Assembly: GCA_902535565.1 (NCBI GenBank)
Contig: CACAUH010000070.1
Span: 1 to 6,503 of the forward strand
From: an uncultured Bacteroidota bacterium
Lineage (GTDB): Bacteria; Bacteroidota; Bacteroidia; Flavobacteriales; UA16
DNA: 6,503 nucleotides
Direction: 5' to 3'
Shown here: piece after piece, positions 1-4,135 of the stretch
Layout of the letters: every line of letters starts with the position of its first letter
Position numbering within the stretch: the stretch's first letter is position 1
Made by a program: the position numbers and the translations under genes
Notes under the pieces: generated by a model
Told to the model about the DNA's origin: nothing
What the model saw: the letters and a program-made list of their open reading frames with translations, nothing else
Databases searched by the model: none

Positions 1-1
1 C

Positions 2-853
2 TCAGCCCTGCATTTCGTCGAAGACTTGCCGCAGGTCCACGATGGCTCGGTGGAATCCGATGGCGTGGAGCGTTACAAGTTCCGGGATGGAACCCAAGCC
101 TTGGTGTCGTCAATGGTCAACGCATTGGGCGGCACGTCCGGGGAAACGCTGCGCACAGGACATTCACTCGAGCGGGTCTCGAAGCAAGGGCAGGGGTTCA
201 CGTTGGAGTGGTCAGGGCACCCGCCTTTGGAGGTGGACATCGTGCTCTTGGCCTTGCCGCTGCCTGCGCTGCGTACGATTGAGTTTCAAGGCGTCGACAT
301 GCCCTCAGCACTGACCGACTACATCGCTGAGGCAGGCATGGGGACGCACGCCAAAGTCATCGCGGGATTCGATTCCAAGCCTTGGGCAGAAGCCGGGTAC
401 GAGGGGGAGGTTTTGACCGACGCGAGTCCCCAAACCTGCTGGGACAGCAACCCGTTTCTGGAGGGGGCTGGTTCCCTGACATTCCTGCTCGGCGGCGATG
501 CGGGGGAGGGGGTCAATGCAAACGATGCCGGCGCCCTGGTGGCCCAATTCACAGCGGACTTGGCCCCACTCAACCTCGGGCTGTCGGACGCCCGATCAGG
601 CAACGATTGGGCCATCAACTGGGCGCAGCAAGAGGGCTATGGCGGAAGCTATTCGTGTCTGGACCGTGGGCAGTATACAGTGGCCATGGACCACTTCTTC
701 TTTGGGGGAGATGAAGACGAGCGGCAGGTCAGCTTCGTGGGCAACCTCGGTTTTATCGGAGAGGCATTCAGCGGCGACTTCTGGGGCTACATGGAAGGGG
801 CTGTCGAGACCGGCTGGATGGCGGCCCGCCACGTGGTGGACGAACTCGCTTAA
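2..853 (+). CDS. Flavin amine oxidase-like protein, C-terminal part (5' truncated)
   Basis: The reading frame is open to the left edge (first residues SALHFVEDLPQVHDG), so the true start and the N-terminal FAD-binding Rossmann motif lie outside the window; the TTG at 26 is only an internal codon. What remains (about 284 codons) matches the C-terminal half of the flavin-containing amine oxidase family (monoamine oxidase/phytoene desaturase-like). It has the RYKFRDGTQALVSSM stretch (the usual 'GG/DGtq.lv..l' region), the hydrophobic strand DIVLLALPLPALRTIEF, and near the end GEAFSGDFWGYMEGAVETG, the conserved G-E-x(n)-G-x-M-E-G-A-x-x-S/T-G segment that contacts FAD. Such enzymes oxidise amines or related substrates with FAD and O2; the substrate cannot be read from this fragment. 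A single TAA ends the gene and no hairpin terminator is visible after it. The family call is firm, the specific reaction unknown. Confidence 0.85.
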   Translation, partial: SALHFVEDLPQVHDGSVESDGVERYKFRDGTQALVSSMVNALGGTSGETLRTGHSLERVSKQGQGFTLEWSGHPPLEVDIVLLALPLPALRTIEFQGVDMPSALTDYIAEAGMGTHAKVIAGFDSKPWAEAGYEGEVLTDASPQTCWDSNPFLEGAGSLTFLLGGDAGEGVNANDAGALVAQFTADLAPLNLGLSDARSGNDWAINWAQQEGYGGSYSCLDRGQYTVAMDHFFFGGDEDERQVSFVGNLGFIGEAFSGDFWGYMEGAVETGWMAARHVVDELA

Positions 854-882
854 GTGTTAACTCGGATCCATCGATTTCTAGA
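849..882. other. Cluster of five six-base palindromes (polylinker-like)
   Basis: Starting in the last codons of the amine oxidase gene, five different six-base palindromes lie within 34 bases: CTTAAG (849-854), GTTAAC (856-861), GGATCC (864-869), ATCGAT (870-875) and TCTAGA (877-882). This resembles a cloning polylinker, but the flanks show no other vector-like sequence and the upstream gene ends normally. Chance, a protein-binding region or an assembly join are all possible. Confidence 0.4.
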
Positions 883-1250
883 GTCGTTGGATTGATGCCG
901 GGGGTGCAGAAGAATCGGTGCTGAAAGAATGCTTGATGCCTTTCGATGTGAATCTGTAGAGGCGTGATTTGGCAGAATGCGCTGGCTGTTTCCATATTGC
1001 AGGTCCACCAAATTCATCATGTCTCTCGTCTGAAGCATAGCAGTATTTGCAGCGCTTTTGTGTCTCCATTGCAAGTCTGGATGTGCCCAAGATTCTACTC
1101 TGCACGTCGAAGTGTCCATGGCTGCAAGGGGTTTCATGTGTCCGTTTGTAACCCCAATGGTGGTGGACTATTTGGAACAAAAAGGGGCCCATTGGTTAAA
1201 CCATGATCGGCAGGCCAGCACCATTATGCTCGTCCGCTGAAGAAGTCGGT

Positions 1251-1280
1251 TTTGGGAATGGACAACGCAGATTAATATTG
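1251..1280 (+). promoter_or_regulatory. Putative Bacteroidota-type promoter for the membrane protein gene
   Basis: TTTG at 1251-1254 is followed after 18 bases by TAATATTG at 1273-1280. This is one mismatch from the Bacteroidota -7 consensus TAnnTTTG, with a near-normal spacing (usually about 19 bases). It ends 22 bases before the chosen ATG, which would leave a short leader. It is a motif match only. Confidence 0.35.
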
Positions 1281-1292
1281 AGCGCTGCATTT

Positions 1293-1296
1293 GGAG
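1293..1296 (+). promoter_or_regulatory. Ribosome binding site GGAG deciding the start at 1303
   Basis: GGAG lies six bases before ATG 1303. This spacing favours that ATG over the in-frame TTG at 1291, which would overlap the site, and over the in-frame ATG at 1321. It is the only clear Shine-Dalgarno match in front of any gene in this window. Confidence 0.5.
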
Positions 1297-1302
1297 TTCG
1301 GG

Positions 1303-2016
1303 ATGTTCATTTGCCTGTCCATGGATGGCCTGTCACCGTTTGTCGCATTTGCCTTTGTTGCCATTGTACTTTCGACCGCGGTCGGCTTTTATTTGGCGTT
1401 GCGGTCGAGGACGTTTTTGTTGCTGATGGGCACTTGGGTTGCCATCCAGACCGCGATGGGCCTCTCCGGGGCCTTTCAAAACACCTCGGTACTGCCCCCT
1501 CGAATCATGTTGTTGGGAATGCTTCCCGCCTTGATTTTGCTCGGGGCTTTCGCTTTCTCGGGTTGGGGCATGCGTTGCACGCAGGAAATTGACCTGAGGT
1601 GGCTTACCCTGTGTCACAGCATTCGGGTTTTTGTTGAACTTGTTTTGGCGGTGCTCTACCAACATGGAGCGATGTCTGTCCTGGTGACATACCATGGATT
1701 CAACTTTGACATCTTGTCTGGGATGACTGCCCCTGTTATGGCCATCCTGTTGTTCAAGGAAGGCAAGTTGAAATGGCCTCGAGGCCTGCTTATTTGGAAT
1801 GTTGTCTGCCTGTTGCTCTTGCTCGTCGTCATCGCAACGGCCATCCTATCGACGCCTTCGCCGCTTCAGCGGTGGTCTTTTGACCAACCCAACATTGCCA
1901 TCTTGCACTGGCCATTTTGCTTGTTGCCTGCTTTTGTGGCGCCGATGATGGTTGGAGGGCATGTGTTGGCCATCCGGAAGCTGTGGCATGGAGAGATTAT
2001 AAATGCAGGCCGATGA
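1303..2016 (+). CDS. Hypothetical polytopic membrane protein, about seven TM segments
   Basis: I do not recognise a named family. From ATG 1303 (GGAG six bases upstream) the product has 237 residues and is strongly hydrophobic. Likely membrane segments lie near residues 11-32, 38-55, 67-87, 105-124, 136-151, 161-184 and 199-222. Polar residues that look conserved rather than random sit at the membrane edges: R108 and E112 in the fourth segment, the loop HGFNFDILSG (131-140) leading into TAP (142-144), W165-N166, the P-S-P-L-Q stretch (185-189), P196-N197, and H220. This pattern suggests an integral membrane protein with a defined function rather than a simple anchor. There is no signal peptide with a cleavage site. 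The short C-terminal tail is encoded where the convergent phosphatase gene also ends. An alternative start is TTG 1291 (241 residues). Confidence 0.75.
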   Translation: MFICLSMDGLSPFVAFAFVAIVLSTAVGFYLALRSRTFLLLMGTWVAIQTAMGLSGAFQNTSVLPPRIMLLGMLPALILLGAFAFSGWGMRCTQEIDLRWLTLCHSIRVFVELVLAVLYQHGAMSVLVTYHGFNFDILSGMTAPVMAILLFKEGKLKWPRGLLIWNVVCLLLLLVVIATAILSTPSPLQRWSFDQPNIAILHWPFCLLPAFVAPMMVGGHVLAIRKLWHGEIINAGR

Positions 2017-3361
2017 CGAGAACATCGTCGGTTTGCTCTCGGTCTCCCTTCCAGCCTTTGAACTCGGTATCGAGGGCTTTCTTCTGGTCGGCCATGTTCA
2101 TTTTGCTGGTCTCACACAGCAACTCCTTGAACCGCTTTCGCATGAACTTCTTGTCCTTCGGGCCGCCGAATTGATCTTGATATCCATCGGAGCAGAGATA
2201 GAGCTTGTCTCCCTCTTCGAATGACAAAATGGTCGATGTGTATTCTTTGGTTTCGTTGTACAGGGATGAGCCCACTGGGTTGCGGTTGCCTTTGGTGATC
2301 GAGATGGACTGGTTGCGCACGATATAAAGGCCGCTGTTTGCGCCACAGAATTCAATGGCGTTGCCGCTTTGGTTGACCGCAACCAAGGCGATGTCCATGC
2401 CGTCTTGCATGTTCAGTTGGCCTTTGTCAGAGAGGGCCTTGATGATTTTCTGGTCAAGGGATTCCAAAATTTGTCTTGTGTTCGTGATGTTTTCCCTCAA
2501 TACAATGTCGTTGAGCAGGTCGTGTCCGAGGATGGTCATCAAGGCCGCTGGAACCCCATGCCCGGTGCAGTCCACGGCGGCGACGATTTGAATGCCATCT
2601 GCCTCTCCGTACCAGAAGAAGTCACCGCTTACGATGTCCTTGGGCTTGAACAGAATGAACCCGTCCTTGAATGATTCGGTGACATTTCGCTTGTCTCCGA
2701 AAATGGACCGTTGCATTGTTGCGGCGTAGTAGAGGCTGTTCAGCGCATTTTCTTTCTGAAATTCTAAGTTTTGCTTGGCTTCAATAATGCGCCCTTCGAC
2801 GTCATCGGTTTCTTTTCGGATGTATTCAATCAGAACGAAGGCAATGGCAGCTGCTGAAATCAGGCCGATGATATGGAAGGGGTAGATATAGCTTTCGTCT
2901 GTTTCATACAGCGGTTCATAATTCAGATTGTAGAGGATGGAAAGGCCATAGAAAGTGATGGCTGTTCCAAAGCAAATCAACCCGGGTTTTTGCTTTTTGA
3001 AAATTATGGCGCCTAGCATGGCGGTTAAAACGAAGAAGAGGTCGTTGCTGAAATCTTCCCCATAGACCATGATCACAGTCAAGACAGCGAGGTTCACCGT
3101 GAAAATCAGCATGAACTTGGCCGACGTATGGCGGTTCTTGAGGAGAAAGTAGAGCGGGGGGATAAACAACAGCGCCAGGGAGAGGTCGATGCCGGCTGAA
3201 ACCCATTCGCCAAGTGCTGCGAAAATGATCGAGTAGAAAAGGGTGGTGGCCATGCCCGTAAGGCAGATGTAGGTCACCAATCGGGTGTTCCGAATTTGAA
3301 ACAGTGGGGTCGACTCGGTGATGCCCAAGTTTCTGATGGAATTCCTCAAACGAAAAAGCAT
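1997..3361 (-). CDS. Membrane-anchored SpoIIE/PP2C-type Ser/Thr protein phosphatase
   Basis: The 454-residue product starts at the ATG read from 3361; an upstream in-frame TTG at 3394 would add 11 residues of unconvincing composition. About six membrane segments lie near residues 30-50, 57-75, 81-100, 107-121, 126-145 and 161-180. A charged helical linker that may form a coiled coil follows (182-210), then the SpoIIE (PPM-fold) phosphatase domain (about 232-454). Signature motifs are KPKDIVSGDFFW (239-250), VDCTGHGVPAALM (263-275), GMDIAL (321-326), GANSGLYIVR (340-349), SDGYQDQFGG (391-400) and TDDVLVIG (444-451). The metal-binding acidic residues expected for an active enzyme are present (D247, D264, D392, D445/D446). 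Such proteins dephosphorylate Ser/Thr-phosphorylated partners, often anti-anti-sigma or STAS proteins, at the cytoplasmic face. No partner gene is adjacent and the membrane part is not a named sensor domain, so signal and target are unknown. Its 3' end overlaps the opposing gene by 20 bases. Confidence 0.92.
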   Translation of the reverse strand: MLFRLRNSIRNLGITESTPLFQIRNTRLVTYICLTGMATTLFYSIIFAALGEWVSAGIDLSLALLFIPPLYFLLKNRHTSAKFMLIFTVNLAVLTVIMVYGEDFSNDLFFVLTAMLGAIIFKKQKPGLICFGTAITFYGLSILYNLNYEPLYETDESYIYPFHIIGLISAAAIAFVLIEYIRKETDDVEGRIIEAKQNLEFQKENALNSLYYAATMQRSIFGDKRNVTESFKDGFILFKPKDIVSGDFFWYGEADGIQIVAAVDCTGHGVPAALMTILGHDLLNDIVLRENITNTRQILESLDQKIIKALSDKGQLNMQDGMDIALVAVNQSGNAIEFCGANSGLYIVRNQSISITKGNRNPVGSSLYNETKEYTSTILSFEEGDKLYLCSDGYQDQFGGPKDKKFMRKRFKELLCETSKMNMADQKKALDTEFKGWKGDREQTDDVLVIGLHL

Positions 3362-3489
3362 AGCGTGTGTCTGCCGTGTGTCCCGACACCGCAAGGTCTA
3401 TATCGGGCGACATCGAGTCAAGCGAAGCGACATGCTCGGCTGATTTTGGCTGACTTTGGTGGCTTTGGTGCTGTCTTGTATGTTGCGGT
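3362..3489. promoter_or_regulatory. Divergent intergenic region, likely carrying both promoters
   Basis: These 128 bases separate the start of the phosphatase gene (leftward) from the start of the small hypothetical gene (rightward), so promoters for both should lie here. I see no full match to TAnnTTTG with a correctly spaced TTG in either direction; TGACTTTG (3451-3458) and TGGCTTTG (3460-3467) are one mismatch away but lack an upstream element. No Shine-Dalgarno sequence precedes either start. Confidence 0.4.
3438..3466 (+). repeat. Degenerate short tandem repeat (about 10-base unit)
   Basis: GGCTGATTTT (3438-3447) is followed directly by GGCTGACTTT (3448-3457) and by a shortened third copy, GGTGGCTTT (3458-3466); GGTGCTGTCTT may be a fourth. 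The array ends about 20 bases before the ATG at 3490, where a promoter or operator would be expected. Confidence 0.45.
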
Positions 3490-3990
3490 ATGATGGAGAC
3501 AGAAGAGATTCGGAAGTTTCTCGAAGAGGACTATGCCCAAGCATTTTCTTCCAAGGAACCTCGGCAGGTGATGGGAGAATTTGTATCAGATTCCGAGTTG
3601 TCGTTCCATCAATTGGGTTTGGACAAGAGCGGAAAAGGGGGCAAAGGGAAGACCGTTCGTGTCCATACAGGAAGCCTCTGGAAATCATTGGCAAAAGGCC
3701 GCATGCCCGCCTCGATCATGTTGGCCATTGTATTTCGTCGACTTGCCAAATTCAATTACCACAGAAGTACCATTGAGTTGTCAGAAGTTGTGAATTCAAG
3801 GGGCGGATTTCCAGTTGCTTTGGTTCGCTGGGAAAGACACTGTGATCAGGGGAATGTATTTGAAAGGGGGTATTCCGTTTTGAAACTCGATTCTTCTGAG
3901 GGGCGCTGGAAGATTGCTGAGGGTTGGACTTTAGATGAGCCATCTCAGTGGGATCCAGAAGCTACAGGTGTCGAGTTCAGCAGGGTTTAA
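3490..3990 (+). CDS. Small soluble hypothetical protein, possibly NTF2/SnoaL-like
   Basis: The 166-residue product has no signal peptide and no membrane segment. ATG codons at 3490 and 3493 are both usable starts and neither has a Shine-Dalgarno sequence. The N-terminus is helical and acidic (EEIRKFLEEDYAQAF, residues 5-19) and is followed by a Lys/Gly-rich loop (46-54) and a predicted helix around residues 72-88. The C-terminal part alternates hydrophobic and polar residues as in a curved beta sheet: VALVRWERHCDQG (109-121), FERGYSVLKLD (124-134) and GRWKIAEGWTLDE (138-150). Helix first, then strands with 'W-R ... G ... S-V-L-K ... W-K-I' is reminiscent of NTF2/SnoaL-like domains, which serve as small binding or enzymatic folds. 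This is a fold-level guess, with no catalytic residues assigned. It is transcribed divergently from the phosphatase gene and could be linked to it only through shared regulation. Confidence 0.7.
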   Translation: MMETEEIRKFLEEDYAQAFSSKEPRQVMGEFVSDSELSFHQLGLDKSGKGGKGKTVRVHTGSLWKSLAKGRMPASIMLAIVFRRLAKFNYHRSTIELSEVVNSRGGFPVALVRWERHCDQGNVFERGYSVLKLDSSEGRWKIAEGWTLDEPSQWDPEATGVEFSRV

Positions 3991-4059
3991 GTGAAGGCGG
4001 GCAAAGTGAGTGGCTGATTAAGGAGATAGTTATATCAATCTTGTAGGGTTGAAAATCGA

Positions 4060-4127
4060 GATTGGCTTTTTTATATGAAAAACGCTGGCGTAAGATTGTT
4101 CCTACCCTTAAATTGAAAAAGCCAATT
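4060..4127 (+). promoter_or_regulatory. Leader inverted repeat (14-pair RNA stem) upstream of the secreted protein gene
   Basis: ATTGGCTTTTT at 4061-4071 is an exact reverse complement of AAAAAGCCAAT at 4116-4126. Allowing G-U pairs, the stem extends to 4060-4073 with 4114-4127, enclosing a 40-base loop. The right arm ends eight bases before ATG 4136, so in RNA it could affect translation. The long loop and missing terminal U-tract argue against a plain terminator of the upstream gene. The rest of 3991-4135 shows nothing recognisable and no good promoter match. Confidence 0.45.
4075..4116 (+). other. 13-codon mini-ORF inside the leader hairpin
   Basis: ATG at 4075 opens a frame encoding MKNAGVRLFLPLN with TGA at 4114-4116. 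It fills the loop between the inverted-repeat arms almost exactly, and its stop codon lies on the right arm. No Shine-Dalgarno sequence is visible. It could be a leader peptide, but such a short frame easily arises by chance. Confidence 0.2.
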
Positions 4128-4135
4128 GTTGTTTT

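Larger units (their letters stand above)
854..1302. other. Long intergenic region without a convincing gene
   Basis: Both strands contain only short open frames here (the longest about 100 codons, antisense). Their translations are rich in Ser, His, Arg and Cys, show no recognisable motif, and overlap one another in several frames, so I do not call them genes. Visible structure: the octamer TTGATGCC occurs twice (892-899 and 933-940); between the copies is an imperfect direct repeat, GGTGCAGAAGAAT (903-915) and GGTGCTGAAAGAAT (917-930). A 7-base inverted repeat CCAATGG/CCATTGG sits at 1154-1160 and 1189-1195, and an odd palindrome TGGTTAAACCA at 1193-1203. No tRNA-like T-arm or rRNA was seen. 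The right end holds the putative promoter and ribosome binding site of the next gene. Confidence 0.5.

Noticed and set aside
850..1192. Overlapping reverse frames of about 95-104 codons in the intergenic region
   Set aside because: Several frames are open at once, start on weak codons and show no domain, typical of chance open frames.
1203..1592. A 129-codon forward frame overlapping the membrane protein start
   Set aside because: It is out of frame with the 1303 gene, rich in Cys/His/Arg, has no motif, and the competing frame has a ribosome binding site and clear membrane helices.
2916..3413. A 165-codon reverse frame overlapping the phosphatase
   Set aside because: It is a frame-shifted shadow of the phosphatase membrane region, with a His/Pro/Arg-rich composition and no recognisable domain.
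4044..4051. TAGGGTTG as a possible -7 promoter element for the secreted protein gene
   Set aside because: One mismatch from TAnnTTTG, but no TTG element lies about 19 bases upstream.
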